Assembly (NCBI GenBank): GCA_041749075.1
Contig: JBGTBY010000035.1
Coordinates: 124,001 to 188,000, forward strand
Origin: CAMTWZ01 sp041749075
GTDB lineage: Bacteria > Bacteroidota > Rhodothermia > Balneolales > HLUCCA01
DNA length: 64,000 bases
Reading direction: 5' to 3'
Below are positions 36,630-45,149 of this stretch, in pieces (position 1 is the stretch's first letter; each line of letters begins with the position of its first letter). The notes beneath the pieces are model-generated. The model saw only the letters and a list, made by a program, of their open reading frames with translations. It was not told the origin of the DNA and did no database searches. Both the position numbers and the translations under genes were made by a program.

Positions 36630-37578
36630 TTTCTTCGGATATGCGTCTGAACGTTAGATATTCTTCTGGCGTGATGTCGGCAAACAGATAGAAGATCGGG
36701 TTCACGGCGCGTCCGTTCCGGTACACTTCATAGTGCAGGTGAGGAGCTTCAACGAGTCCGCTGTCGCCACTGTAGGCAATCAACTCGCCACGCTTCACTT
36801 TGCGACCCACACGGATGTTCGGTGCGAAGCGGCTCAAGTGGGCGTAGATGGTCTGAAATCCAAAACCGTGGTCGATCTTGATCATGCGACCGAACGATCC
36901 CATGATATCCGCTTCTTGAATCACACCATCGCCTGTGGCATAGATTTCGGTGCCGATGGGCGCGCGGAAATCGAGTCCTTCGTGCATGCGGCGGTAATTA
37001 AGAACAGGGTGCATCCGGAATCCGAATCCGCTCACGATCGATGTGCCGATCGGCCGAATCGCCGGGATATGCCTCATTTTTTCCTGGTTCTCATTGTAAT
37101 AGGCTTGAACCTCTTTGAAGCTTTCGAGCTGCAGATCCACACGGCGCTGAAGATTATCCAACGTCATGTTGGTCCATTTCAGCAATTCGGATGTCTCGCT
37201 TTTGAAGACGTCGAACTCATCATACATCGCGGTTCCGCCAACGCCCGACATCCGCTGATCATAGCTGATCGGGTCCAAACCGAGCACTTGGCGGTAAATT
37301 TCGTTATCGGTCTCGGCAAGGCGACCGATTTTGCCGTCCAGTTCTTCCAATGTGTTGCGATTCTGGCGCAATTGCTGCAATAGAACCTTGTTTTCGGCCA
37401 TGAGCGCCATCTCAGCAGGCGTACCGGCATACATCGACAAACCGATGATCAGAAGCCCGGCGATAACCACGCCAAACAGCAGCCACTGGGAAGCGGCGTG
37501 CACAAGCTTCTCTCCGGTGGTGTATCGGATGTGCTTGAATTCACAACTGTCTTTGTCGTAGTAATAGAACTTAGGCAT
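36610..37578 (-). CDS. M23/LytM-family peptidoglycan endopeptidase, membrane-anchored
   Basis: A 322-aa cell-wall hydrolase or regulator. It begins with a cytosolic stretch (MPKFYYYDKDSCEFKHIRYT), a single membrane span (LLFGVVIAGLLIIGLSMYAG) and a coiled-coil region (NKVLLQQLRQNRNTLEELD), then the M23 domain. Zinc ligands are visible as HEGLDF and HLHYEV, with FGFRMHPV and YAHLS between. The set looks complete, so the domain may be active. This plan (short cytosolic N-terminus, coil, LytM) is common in Bacteroidota. It lies 27 bp after hprK and overlaps the S9 gene by 20 bp. Confidence 0.92.
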   Translation of the reverse strand: MPKFYYYDKDSCEFKHIRYTTGEKLVHAASQWLLFGVVIAGLLIIGLSMYAGTPAEMALMAENKVLLQQLRQNRNTLEELDGKIGRLAETDNEIYRQVLGLDPISYDQRMSGVGGTAMYDEFDVFKSETSELLKWTNMTLDNLQRRVDLQLESFKEVQAYYNENQEKMRHIPAIRPIGTSIVSGFGFRMHPVLNYRRMHEGLDFRAPIGTEIYATGDGVIQEADIMGSFGRMIKIDHGFGFQTIYAHLSRFAPNIRVGRKVKRGELIAYSGDSGLVEAPHLHYEVYRNGRAVNPIFYLFADITPEEYLTFRRISEENDSSLD

Positions 37579-37605
37579 GCAACTCTAAAGATATGAATAA
37601 CTTAG

Positions 37606-38634
37606 TTATTCCATATCACCTTCGAAATAATCCACCGCACGGCCAGGATAGGACGAAGATCCTTTCTTCTCAGCGATCCTTTGCTGTATTTTTTCCTGAA
37701 ACGCCTGTGCGGCATCATACCCGTAATTCGACAGAAGATGGTTCATCGCGATCACTTCAGCGATCACAGTGATATTTTTCCCGGGTGTGATTGGCAGGTG
37801 CACGATCGGAATATTGAGATCCAATAGCGAGACGGTGTCTTTCTCCAGTCCCGTCCGGTTCACTTGTCGACCCTCTTCCCAAAGGAACAATTCAACGACG
37901 ACTTCCAATCGTTTCTGATAACGGATGGAGCGGATGCCGAACATAGACAACACTTCGATGATCCCCAATCCGCGGATTTCCATGAAATGTTTGTTCATAT
38001 CTGTGGATGAGGCCATGATATTGTTGTTCTTTTTGGTCAACATCACCACATCATCGGCCACAAGGCGATGTCCGCGTTCCACCAAGTCCAAGGCCACTTC
38101 ACTTTTTCCGATTCCTGATTTACCTGCGATGAGGATACCAATTCCATACACGTCCACCATCGAGCCATGGACGACGGTCTGCAGGGCGAACTGGTCGTCT
38201 AGGAAATCCCGCAGTTGGAACATGAACTTGGTGGTTTCCACCGGAGTTCGGAAAATGGGGATGGAAAACACACCCGCCATATCCATTAGATACTGAGGAA
38301 TGGTGTTTCCATGCGTGAGGAAGATGACAGGCACATCGAATTGAAGGATGTTTGAAAACGCTTTTTTCTGATCCTCCATATTCAAATGACGCAAATACTC
38401 GCACTCGGTATTGCCCAAGATTTGGATGCGCTGATGCGTGTAGAGCTCCACAAACCCCGCCATGGCCAATCCGGGTCGATGCAACTCCTGCTCCACAATA
38501 AAGCGGTTGGCGCAGGCTTCCTCGTTCACACAGGCTTCCAAGGCCACCTGAACTTTCTTGCGGAGCTTCTCGATGAGGAACGCCACGGAAATCTTGTCTT
38601 TCCGTGGAATAGGGGTATGATTTCCTAAGGGCAT
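37606..38634 (-). CDS. hprK: HPr kinase/phosphorylase
   Basis: A 342-aa bifunctional enzyme that phosphorylates and dephosphorylates a seryl residue on HPr in response to nucleotide and phosphate levels. Motifs seen are the P-loop GKSGIGKSEVAL near 170, LVADDVV with the general base Asp, and the family signature MEIRGLGIIEV near 215. The N-terminal domain is also present. HprK is known outside Firmicutes, including in Bacteroidota and Chlorobi, often without a full PTS; no HPr or PTS gene is in the window, so the partner is open. It follows hpf by 10 bp and precedes the M23 gene. Confidence 0.95.
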   Translation of the reverse strand: MPLGNHTPIPRKDKISVAFLIEKLRKKVQVALEACVNEEACANRFIVEQELHRPGLAMAGFVELYTHQRIQILGNTECEYLRHLNMEDQKKAFSNILQFDVPVIFLTHGNTIPQYLMDMAGVFSIPIFRTPVETTKFMFQLRDFLDDQFALQTVVHGSMVDVYGIGILIAGKSGIGKSEVALDLVERGHRLVADDVVMLTKKNNNIMASSTDMNKHFMEIRGLGIIEVLSMFGIRSIRYQKRLEVVVELFLWEEGRQVNRTGLEKDTVSLLDLNIPIVHLPITPGKNITVIAEVIAMNHLLSNYGYDAAQAFQEKIQQRIAEKKGSSSYPGRAVDYFEGDME

Positions 38635-38644
38635 GTGGGCTGGA

Positions 38645-38944
38645 TCAGGATTTGACGAAGCGTTTTTCTTTATAGCGAACCAATTGACGCGCCATGTTAT
38701 CGATCGCTTTGTTCAGCGCGATTTCGTACGTGGCGGCTTGCTCAGACGCTTTCAGGGTTTGTCCGGCAACCGCAACGACCAATTCCGACTGCTGAGGCAT
38801 ATCGTGCGACTCATATGGCGAAAAGACGACATCCACATCCAATATGCCATCATAGAATTTCGAAAGTTTCTGAACAGATTCGGTGGCAAAGCCTTGGAGG
38901 CGTTCGCTGGCGCTGAAATGACGTGCGGTGATTTTGATATTCAT
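38645..38944 (-). CDS. hpf: Ribosome hibernation promoting factor, short form
   Basis: A 99-aa HPF/YfiA-type protein that binds the decoding site of 30S subunits in slow or starved cells and blocks translation. The start MNIKITARHFSASE, the DVDVVFSPYE strand and the C-terminal helix NKAIDNMARQLVRYKEK fit the family. It lacks the C-terminal dimerisation domain of long HPF, so it would act like short HPF or YfiA. The start overlaps the xerC stop by 4 bp and hprK follows after 10 bp, the order xerC-hpf-hprK pointing to joint growth-phase control. Confidence 0.93.
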   Translation of the reverse strand: MNIKITARHFSASERLQGFATESVQKLSKFYDGILDVDVVFSPYESHDMPQQSELVVAVAGQTLKASEQAATYEIALNKAIDNMARQLVRYKEKRFVKS

Positions 38945-39831
38945 GATGGTTCCTTTCTCTGTGCCCTAGGGTGGGCGTTATCGTAAACATGTTTCAATTT
39001 TTCCACGCTGTTATGCGTGTATACTTGTGTTGCGGCCAGATTCGCATGGCCCAACAGCTCTTTGATGAGCCGGATGTCGGCTCCTCGGTCGAGCAGATGG
39101 GTGGCGAAACTGTGTCGCAACACGTGCGGACTTTTCTGCGAGGCTTCGGCAACCGGCAATAGCGCCGCGCCGACCATGCGTTGCACGGCTTTAGGATAGA
39201 TCCGCTTTCCTTTGGGCGTCACGAACAAGGCGCCGGTGCCGGAAGCGATCCGATCCTTTAGCCAGGAGGCAAGCGCGAGTTCGGCTTGCGTACCAAACGG
39301 AATGATGCGCTGCTTCGCGCCCTTTCCCATCACACTCACTTGTTTGCGTTGCATGTCCACATCGTCCAAATCTAACGAGACCAGCTCACTCAATCGCATC
39401 CCCGTTCCGTAGAAAAGTTCGAGGATGGCTCGGGTCTGGGTATCGAGGGTGCCATCGAGCATCTCGTTCAGACCTTTCATAGGTATGGTTTTCGGCAAGC
39501 GCCGTTCCCGTTTCGGGGTGAGAAGCGTGGCGGCCGGATTGCTTTGTGTGATGCCTCTCTTATGCGTGAATCGGAAGAAGGCGCGGATGGCGGCGATCTT
39601 GCGGGCGATGGAGGTTTTTTTCAGGTTTTCATCACTCAATTCCCCCATCCATAGGCGCAAATGGGATTTGGTGATGGTATCGGGATCGATGGAGTCGACA
39701 TCCGTCTCATACAATTTGGCCAGAAACCGCATGCATTGGCCGAGATCCCTCTGATACGCGCTCAGGGTGTGTGGCGAGACATTTCGTTCGATGGACAGAT
39801 AACGGAAAAAGCGTTCGATGGGCTCGCGCAT
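38941..39831 (-). CDS. xerC: Tyrosine recombinase XerC/XerD type
   Basis: A 296-aa recombinase that resolves chromosome dimers at dif with a partner enzyme. The N-terminal SAM-like core-binding domain (residues 1-100) is complete. The catalytic residues are all present: Arg146 in GTGMRLSEL, Lys170 in VMGKGAKQR, His236 and Arg239 in HVLRHSFATHLLDRG, His262 in LLGHANLAATQ and the nucleophile Tyr271 in YTH. Full length and housekeeping neighbours argue for a Xer protein and against a mobile-element integrase. XerC and XerD cannot be told apart with certainty. It begins 11 bp after the glycosyltransferase gene. Confidence 0.93.
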   Translation of the reverse strand: MREPIERFFRYLSIERNVSPHTLSAYQRDLGQCMRFLAKLYETDVDSIDPDTITKSHLRLWMGELSDENLKKTSIARKIAAIRAFFRFTHKRGITQSNPAATLLTPKRERRLPKTIPMKGLNEMLDGTLDTQTRAILELFYGTGMRLSELVSLDLDDVDMQRKQVSVMGKGAKQRIIPFGTQAELALASWLKDRIASGTGALFVTPKGKRIYPKAVQRMVGAALLPVAEASQKSPHVLRHSFATHLLDRGADIRLIKELLGHANLAATQVYTHNSVEKLKHVYDNAHPRAQRKEPS

Positions 39832-39842
39832 GGTTCAATATA

Positions 39843-40970
39843 TCAAACCGCACGACCTTTCCACGAGATTTTTGTGCCTTTCATGCGATCGACCAAAACC
39901 CGGAACCCCAGCGCCTGAAACCACATCACGCCAACCACATGGGAGAACGCGTCGCCCCACCTCATACCATACCATTGGGCCAGGATGATTCTTTGTAGGA
40001 TGGGAATGCTGATGCAGACCAACGCGGCGACAGGAGCCCATGGCAGTAGAAAAAACGGCATCACATAGATCACAAGATGAAGAATCGCGGCGAATAGGAA
40101 GAAGGGGATGTTGTACTCGAATCCGGCCAGGAAATTCTTGCGGAAGCCATTCCATAACTCCGAATGGGACCGATACATGCGGCATCCCACTGATTGGTGA
40201 CCGTGGTGCATCCGAACAACACCTCCCGAGGATTTTATAGCTTTCGCGAGTTGGACATCTTCCACGATGTCTTGCTTCACACTCGTGTGTCCGGCAATTC
40301 GATCATAGGAGGAGCGGGTGAATGCGAGGAATTGTCCGCACGCGGCGGCGAACAGGGGCCGGAATCGAGGACGTAAGAAGCGGGGCATCCACCTCGGATC
40401 GGCGCTCACATAACGCGAGGGCAACAGAGTGAACAGGCTGAAATAGACCATCGGAATGACGATCCGCTCCCAAGCGGTCACGAGTTTTTGAATAGGCCAG
40501 ATTGTGATCATATCCGTGTGTTCATCAAAGGAATCTGCGACAGCGGCGATGGCGTCGGGGGCGAACCAGGTATCGGCGTCCGCAAAGACGAGGATGTCGC
40601 CCGTGGCGGCTTGAGAGAGCTGATGACAGGCCCAGGGTTTGCCAAGCCAATCGGCAGGCTTTGCGTTGCCGTGGATCACCTTCAACATCGGAGTATCAAA
40701 CGAAGCGAGGATGGATGCGGTACGATCGGCGGATTGGTCGTCCAGCACAATCAGTTCGAGGTTCTCATACGATTGATCCAGCAGCGAGCCTACGCAGGTT
40801 CCGATGCAATTTTCTTCATTCCGGGCCGGAATCAGCACACTTACGCGCTTCGTGGAGCGTTGAACAGAACGGCGTACCGGCTTCACATCCCTCATATTCA
40901 ACCATAGGATTAAAGTTGTATAACCAAGCCATAATAGACAAGGAATCAGGAGAGCGAACGCGATCTGCAT
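39843..40970 (-). CDS. Family 2 glycosyltransferase, probable carotenoid (CruC/CrtQ-like) glycosyltransferase
   Basis: A 375-aa membrane-bound GT2 enzyme. An N-terminal membrane span (FALLIPCLLWLGYTTLILWL) precedes the GT-A core: VSVLIPARNEENCIG, VLDDQSADRT, GDILVFADADTWF (the DxD site) and VKQDIVEDVQLAKAI. Two or three spans follow near the C-terminus (FFLFAAILHLVIYVMPFFLLP). This build matches the CrtQ/CruC group that adds glucose to hydroxylated carotenoids. It is divergent, by 14 bp between start codons, from a CrtC-like hydratase that would create such a hydroxyl group, and a PlsC-like acyltransferase is near. It also heads the operon with xerC. The family call is firm; the carotenoid substrate is inferred from neighbours. 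Confidence 0.8.
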   Translation of the reverse strand: MQIAFALLIPCLLWLGYTTLILWLNMRDVKPVRRSVQRSTKRVSVLIPARNEENCIGTCVGSLLDQSYENLELIVLDDQSADRTASILASFDTPMLKVIHGNAKPADWLGKPWACHQLSQAATGDILVFADADTWFAPDAIAAVADSFDEHTDMITIWPIQKLVTAWERIVIPMVYFSLFTLLPSRYVSADPRWMPRFLRPRFRPLFAAACGQFLAFTRSSYDRIAGHTSVKQDIVEDVQLAKAIKSSGGVVRMHHGHQSVGCRMYRSHSELWNGFRKNFLAGFEYNIPFFLFAAILHLVIYVMPFFLLPWAPVAALVCISIPILQRIILAQWYGMRWGDAFSHVVGVMWFQALGFRVLVDRMKGTKISWKGRAV

Positions 40971-40984
40971 CGTATATTTACCCT

Positions 40985-42079
40985 ATGAAATTATCGTCGG
41001 ATGTTACCGGTGACATCGCCGCCAAAAAAACGACACCGGGCAGTTATGAGTGGTGGTACTTTGATGCGGGAGATGACAAAGGCGCCTATCATATTGTCGT
41101 CATTTTTTATGAGGGATGTCCGTTTTCGCCGAGGTACATGAGTAGCTATCGGAAGCGTCCGCACCATCCGGATGCATTGGCGTCGCAACATCCGGCCGTG
41201 AGCATATCGGTGTACCACCACGGCGTTCCGATTCATTACTCCTTCACGCAATTCAGCCCGTTCGATGCGGAATTTAACCATCACAAGGTGAAACTCCGAA
41301 TCGGCAACCACAGCATGGAAGCCCTGCATGATGGGGATCAGACCGCGTATTCGATCCGTTTGGATGAGCGGCTTCCAGATGGCACCCAGTTCAATGCGAT
41401 CCTACGATTTTCCTCGCCTCAGCCGAACAATAAATTATGGGAATCGGAACAATCCAGTGGAACCAGTCATTTTTGGAATCTGCCGCAAGCCGCATCCAAG
41501 GTGAAGGGCGTTCTTTCCATCAGTCGAGATGGACGTAAGGAAAAGCCCATTGTATTTGATGGAACCGGTTATCACGACCATAACATCGGTGCCGAGCCGA
41601 TGGATCAGGCGTTCACCGATTGGTATTGGGGCCGAGTTCATTTCAATGAAGGAACCTTGGTGTATTATTTGTTGAACCTCAAAGGGGATACCCAATGGCG
41701 CGCTTGGTGGATCACGGTCGACAATCAGCGCATAGAGACCAAAGCCGTGAACATCCGTACCGACGCCACACTCCGAAATATGTTCGGCTTATCTGCAGAC
41801 ACCCGGTTCACGTTCACGTTTCCCGAGCGCACCGTTGAGTTGGTCATGCGTAAAACCATTGATTCAGGTCCGTTCTATTATCGGTTCTTGAGTGATGCGG
41901 AAAGCTTCGATACCACAGGGGAACTCACCGAGCGCACGAACGGCATTTCCGAGTACATCCGTCCGGGAAACATCGGCCTGCGACGCTTCTGGCCCCTAAT
42001 CAAAATGAGGCTACGCTACGCGGATAAGCGACCGAATTTGGTACAGAGATTCAGGTCTTTGTACAAATTAACTTGGTAA
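40985..42079 (+). CDS. crtC: CrtC-like carotenoid 1,2-hydratase
   Basis: A 364-aa protein of the hydroxyneurosporene synthase (CrtC) family, which adds water to the terminal double bond of acyclic carotenoid ends to give a tertiary alcohol. Family motifs include SYEWWYFDAGDD near residue 20, GTGYHDHNIG and WYWGRVHF near 200. The ATG at 40985 is the natural start; the frame runs further upstream only as a shadow of the opposite gene. Just 14 bp separate it from the start of the divergent glycosyltransferase. In green sulfur bacteria CrtC acts before CruC and CruD to make glucoside esters, so this locus could do the same. The carotene substrate is not shown, as no phytoene or cyclase gene is in the window. 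Confidence 0.82.
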   Translation: MKLSSDVTGDIAAKKTTPGSYEWWYFDAGDDKGAYHIVVIFYEGCPFSPRYMSSYRKRPHHPDALASQHPAVSISVYHHGVPIHYSFTQFSPFDAEFNHHKVKLRIGNHSMEALHDGDQTAYSIRLDERLPDGTQFNAILRFSSPQPNNKLWESEQSSGTSHFWNLPQAASKVKGVLSISRDGRKEKPIVFDGTGYHDHNIGAEPMDQAFTDWYWGRVHFNEGTLVYYLLNLKGDTQWRAWWITVDNQRIETKAVNIRTDATLRNMFGLSADTRFTFTFPERTVELVMRKTIDSGPFYYRFLSDAESFDTTGELTERTNGISEYIRPGNIGLRRFWPLIKMRLRYADKRPNLVQRFRSLYKLTW

Positions 42080-42085
42080 GAAAAT

Positions 42086-42214
42086 GAACAGGGAGAAAGA
42101 ATATTAACAGGGAGCAACGGAGCAATGGAGATTTGTTTCTTGGGTGATTTAATTAGAGCCCGCCGAGAAAAACTCCTTTTCTCCTTTGCTCCCTGTTCAA
42201 AACTCTCTGTTAAT
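42086..42214. terminator. Nested inverted repeats between convergent genes
   Basis: GAACAGGGAG (42086-42095) is the exact inverse of CTCCCTGTTC (42189-42198), and ATTAACAGGGA (42103-42113) is nearly the inverse of TCTCTGTTAAT (42204-42214). The arms lie in the 117-bp gap and run into the last codons of the minus-strand acyltransferase. They can fold in more than one register and probably act as a bidirectional terminator. Confidence 0.5.
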
Positions 42215-42811
42215 CTCTTCGAGCTCCCTTTTAATAGCATGTTGTACCATCTGTAGTACCAATGCTTTTGGAGAGTTGGGAGGAAACTCAATCGGTTTTC
42301 CGATCCGGATGACGAGTTCAGGCTTCGGACCCTTCCGGAAATGAATATGCATCCCGATTGGCACCACATCCGCCATCGGGGCATTGTCGATGAGTCGAAC
42401 CACGCCGCTTTCAAGAACGATGGGCTCTGTGGCGTCGGTCAGCTTTCCCTGTGGATATAAAAAAACGCATGTTCCGGGTTCATTGAGCCAATCCGACGCC
42501 TGATCCAGCGTTTTGACCGCGCTACGCGCATGGTTTCGGTCGATCGCGATTGCTCCGAGCTTGGCAAAAAACGGATGCTTTTCGAGCTGCACCTGATCCA
42601 TGATCGCCAATAATTTCTGATGGAAGTACGTGTGGTTGAGCAGGAGCGGGGTCAACGCATCGAACCAATAATGATGGTTCAACACATACAAGGTGCTCTG
42701 TTTCGGAGTGGGATGGTATTCGGTTCGGATGTCGATGGAGGCGAAAGTGCGCCAGTACAGCCAACGCGTGTACCAGGTGAAAAACCAGACCAGGAATCGG
42801 GATTCGTTCAT
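42197..42811 (-). CDS. PlsC-family acyltransferase, possible carotenoid glucoside acyltransferase (CruD-like)
   Basis: A 204-aa acyltransferase with the LPLAT fold. The catalytic motif is NHHYWFDALTP (the NHxxxxD form of HxxxxD) near residue 45. The second block reads FLYPQGKLTD near 118 where PlsC usually has EGTR, so the phosphate-binding arginine is absent. That change argues against lysophosphatidate as the acceptor and fits another acceptor such as a sugar. It sits tail to tail with the crtC-like gene and close to the GT2, which makes a CruD-like role (fatty acyl transfer to a carotenoid glucoside) plausible. A role in lipid or ornithine-lipid synthesis is the main alternative. Confidence 0.7.
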   Translation of the reverse strand: MNESRFLVWFFTWYTRWLYWRTFASIDIRTEYHPTPKQSTLYVLNHHYWFDALTPLLLNHTYFHQKLLAIMDQVQLEKHPFFAKLGAIAIDRNHARSAVKTLDQASDWLNEPGTCVFLYPQGKLTDATEPIVLESGVVRLIDNAPMADVVPIGMHIHFRKGPKPELVIRIGKPIEFPPNSPKALVLQMVQHAIKRELEEINREF

Positions 42812-42843
42812 GCCGTAAATTACGTTTATTTGATTCCAGCTCC

Positions 42844-43464
42844 ATGATGAACGACTACGCCGAAGCCCATACCCAACCCGAATCGCCGTTGGTGCAAGAC
42901 CTGCTCAAAGCCACGATCTCCGGTCTTCGCTACGACGACTTGGTGAGTGGACGCATCACCGCCGGACTCTTGCGCCTCCTGGTTCGACTTTCAGGGGCCA
43001 AACGTGTGCTCGATGTGGGCATGTACACCGGGTATTCGGCACTATCGATGGCGGAAGTATTGCCCGAAGATGGGGAAGTGGTGACACTCGAAACGAACTC
43101 GAAATATGCGTCGATCGGTGCGCCGTTTTTGCAGAGCGAGCCGCATGGGAAGAAGATAAATTTGGTGATGGGTCCGGCTTTGGAATCGATCCAAAAGCTC
43201 GAAGGTCTGTTCGATCTCGTGTTCCTGGATGCCGATAAGGATCGATACCCGGCCTATCTGGAGCTGATCAAACCGCGGCTTCGGGTCGGTGGTGTGTTGG
43301 TGATGGATAACGCGTTTTGGAAAGGGGATGTGGTGGAGGCCACGAGCCGAAAAGGTGCCTCGGTGCATCAAACCAATACGATGTTGCTGAATGACCCGGA
43401 TTTCGAAAACGTATTCCTACCAGTTCGAGACGGCATCCACGTCGCCATCAAACTCAACGATTGA
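42844..43464 (+). CDS. O-methyltransferase, class I SAM-dependent (CCoAOMT/COMT-like)
   Basis: A 206-aa methyltransferase of the small cation-dependent family that methylates catechol-type hydroxyls. Motifs: VLDVGMYTGYSALSMAEVLP (motif I, residues about 55-75), VTLETNSKYA (acidic loop), LVFLDADKDRYPAYLEL with metal-binding Asp residues near 130, and VLVMDNAFWKGDV with a further Asp-Asn pair. Either of two adjacent ATG codons (42844, 42847) may be used. It is divergent from the acyltransferase by 32 bp and ends 11 bp inside the convergent DUF457 gene. The natural acceptor is unknown. Confidence 0.88.
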   Translation: MMNDYAEAHTQPESPLVQDLLKATISGLRYDDLVSGRITAGLLRLLVRLSGAKRVLDVGMYTGYSALSMAEVLPEDGEVVTLETNSKYASIGAPFLQSEPHGKKINLVMGPALESIQKLEGLFDLVFLDADKDRYPAYLELIKPRLRVGGVLVMDNAFWKGDVVEATSRKGASVHQTNTMLLNDPDFENVFLPVRDGIHVAIKLND

Positions 43465-44464
43465 ACATCACTCGGTACAGGGCTGAAATGTCATCTGCTT
43501 TGATGTCGACGGGTTCTGTGATCTGGGTGAATCCGACCGGATTCTGGTCCACATCCAACCGAAACGTGAAAATGAAATCCTCCATGCCACCTCGCCAGCC
43601 GTTCATGCTTCCGAATCTCAGGTCGCTGATATGCGGAACCCCATCCCGGATAGTCACATGGTAATACCCTTTTGAGAACCAGTTCAGTCGCTGCATGGCA
43701 GGTGTTTCATCCCACTGCGCAGATAATTCTTTTGTTTTGGGAAGCGAATGGAACAGGATGGTGGGATTTTCATCAAACACAGAAACATACCCCTGAAGAA
43801 AGGCATCTTCGGTTTCGATGAGGGCACGCCAATAAACGGATGTGAACGGACCCGGTATGGTCATATAGCGCTCAGCGACGATTCCTTGGCGATCCATTTC
43901 CTTTTCGAAGATGCCGATTGCGGTGAATTTCAGAACAACGGTAATGGCCAGATAGGTGGTGCTAAGGGCGAGTCCGGTCGTGTTCAACCGACTGCGCCAC
44001 AGTGTTCCAGGCCGAAATAGCAAGGACGCCAACAGCAAGAACAGAAACGGAAGCGTGTACAGCGGATCGATGATGAAGATGGTGTTGAACTCGACCGCGT
44101 AATCGGTGATGGGATTGAACAACTGAGTCCCATAACCGGTGAAGCTGTCCAATAGAGGATGGGTGAGAACAACCCAAAAGAACATCTTGAGATAACTGCG
44201 ATAACTGAAATCGATCTTGGTATGGATCTTGGTCGCAATCCAGGCTAAAATAGGAGCGGCGATAGAAGGAAAAAAGATGGAATGGCTGAATCCCCGATGC
44301 GCGGCGAGATAGTCGACCGGATCAAGGAAAAGTGCTGTGAGGACATCCAAGTCTGGTAATGTTCCTGCGAAGGCGCCCCACAGTGCAGCACGATAACCTA
44401 ATTTCTTGCCGCCCAATGCCTCGGCGACCGATGCCCCTAATACGATTTGTGTGAGAGAGTCCAT
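43454..44464 (-). CDS. DUF457/YdjM-family membrane-bound metal-dependent hydrolase-like protein
   Basis: A 336-aa inner-membrane protein. The family pattern is clear: MDSLTQIVLGASVAEA, the HRGFSHSIFF motif near residue 55 and LTHPLLDSFTGYGTQLF near 105, with conserved His and Asp that may bind metal. Four to five membrane spans fill the first 175 residues, and a soluble C-terminal half follows (VTIRDGVPHISDLRFGS). YdjM-type proteins are annotated as metal-dependent hydrolases with no proven substrate. It is the last gene of a five-gene operon, starting 7 bp after ftsE, and its 3' end overlaps the O-methyltransferase gene by 11 bp. Confidence 0.88.
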   Translation of the reverse strand: MDSLTQIVLGASVAEALGGKKLGYRAALWGAFAGTLPDLDVLTALFLDPVDYLAAHRGFSHSIFFPSIAAPILAWIATKIHTKIDFSYRSYLKMFFWVVLTHPLLDSFTGYGTQLFNPITDYAVEFNTIFIIDPLYTLPFLFLLLASLLFRPGTLWRSRLNTTGLALSTTYLAITVVLKFTAIGIFEKEMDRQGIVAERYMTIPGPFTSVYWRALIETEDAFLQGYVSVFDENPTILFHSLPKTKELSAQWDETPAMQRLNWFSKGYYHVTIRDGVPHISDLRFGSMNGWRGGMEDFIFTFRLDVDQNPVGFTQITEPVDIKADDISALYRVMFNR

Positions 44465-44471
44465 GACGGAC

Positions 44472-45149
44472 TCAAACGTGCGAATCTTCGATCAGCGTTC
44501 CTTGATCGAGTTTGACCGTACGGAATGGATATTGACGGACGAGATCATAGTTGTGAGTCACCATCAGAACAGCCATACCGCGGTTATTGATCACTTTCAG
44601 AACCTCCATAATGGCGGCGGAGGCATCCGGATCCAGGTTTCCAGTGGGCTCATCAGCCAGCATGATGCGCGGCTCGTTGGCCAGCGCACGGGCGATCACC
44701 ACGCGTTGCTGTTCACCACCTGACAACTCATTCGGCATTTGGTTGCGTTTATTCCCCAGTCCGACCAGATTCAACACTTCAGCGACGCGCATTTTAATGT
44801 CGCTGGTACGATGTCCCGTTACTTGCAAAGCAAAAGCCACATTTTCATACACGTTGCGATCGGGGAGAAGCTGGAAATCCTGAAACACGATGCCCAATTT
44901 GCGACGCAGAAAAGGAACTTTGCGGTCTGGAAGCGTGGTGATGAGCTCGTTATCCACATAAATCTCGCCAACTTGGGGAATCACATCACGATAGATGGAT
45001 TTCAGGAACGAACTTTTTCCTGCTCCGGTCGACCCGATCAGATAGATGAATTCGCCATTATGTAGCTTGAAATTGACATCATTCAGAACAAGTCGGTTTT
45101 CAAAGCGGACGCTGACGTTTCTGAATTCGATGACCGGACGTTCGTTCAT
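44472..45149 (-). CDS. ftsE: FtsE-like ABC transporter ATP-binding protein
   Basis: A 225-aa ATPase. Motifs are complete: Walker A GSTGAGKSSF (residues 40-48), Q-loop FQDFQLLPDRNVYENVAFAL, signature LSGGEQQRV (142-150), Walker B RIMLADEPTGNLD (161-173) and H-loop VTHNYDL. The TLPDRKVPFLRRKLG stretch and overall length are typical of FtsE, which with FtsX at the division site controls wall hydrolases. No ftsX is adjacent, as is common in Bacteroidota. A MacB/LolD-type ATPase is the alternative. It overlaps the upstream methyltransferase gene by 4 bp. Confidence 0.88.
   Translation of the reverse strand: MNERPVIEFRNVSVRFENRLVLNDVNFKLHNGEFIYLIGSTGAGKSSFLKSIYRDVIPQVGEIYVDNELITTLPDRKVPFLRRKLGIVFQDFQLLPDRNVYENVAFALQVTGHRTSDIKMRVAEVLNLVGLGNKRNQMPNELSGGEQQRVVIARALANEPRIMLADEPTGNLDPDASAAIMEVLKVINNRGMAVLMVTHNYDLVRQYPFRTVKLDQGTLIEDSHV

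Noticed and set aside
38941..39831. Integrase of a genomic island
   Set aside because: The protein has standard Xer length and sits in a housekeeping operon with hpf and hprK; there is no tRNA, att repeat or cargo nearby.
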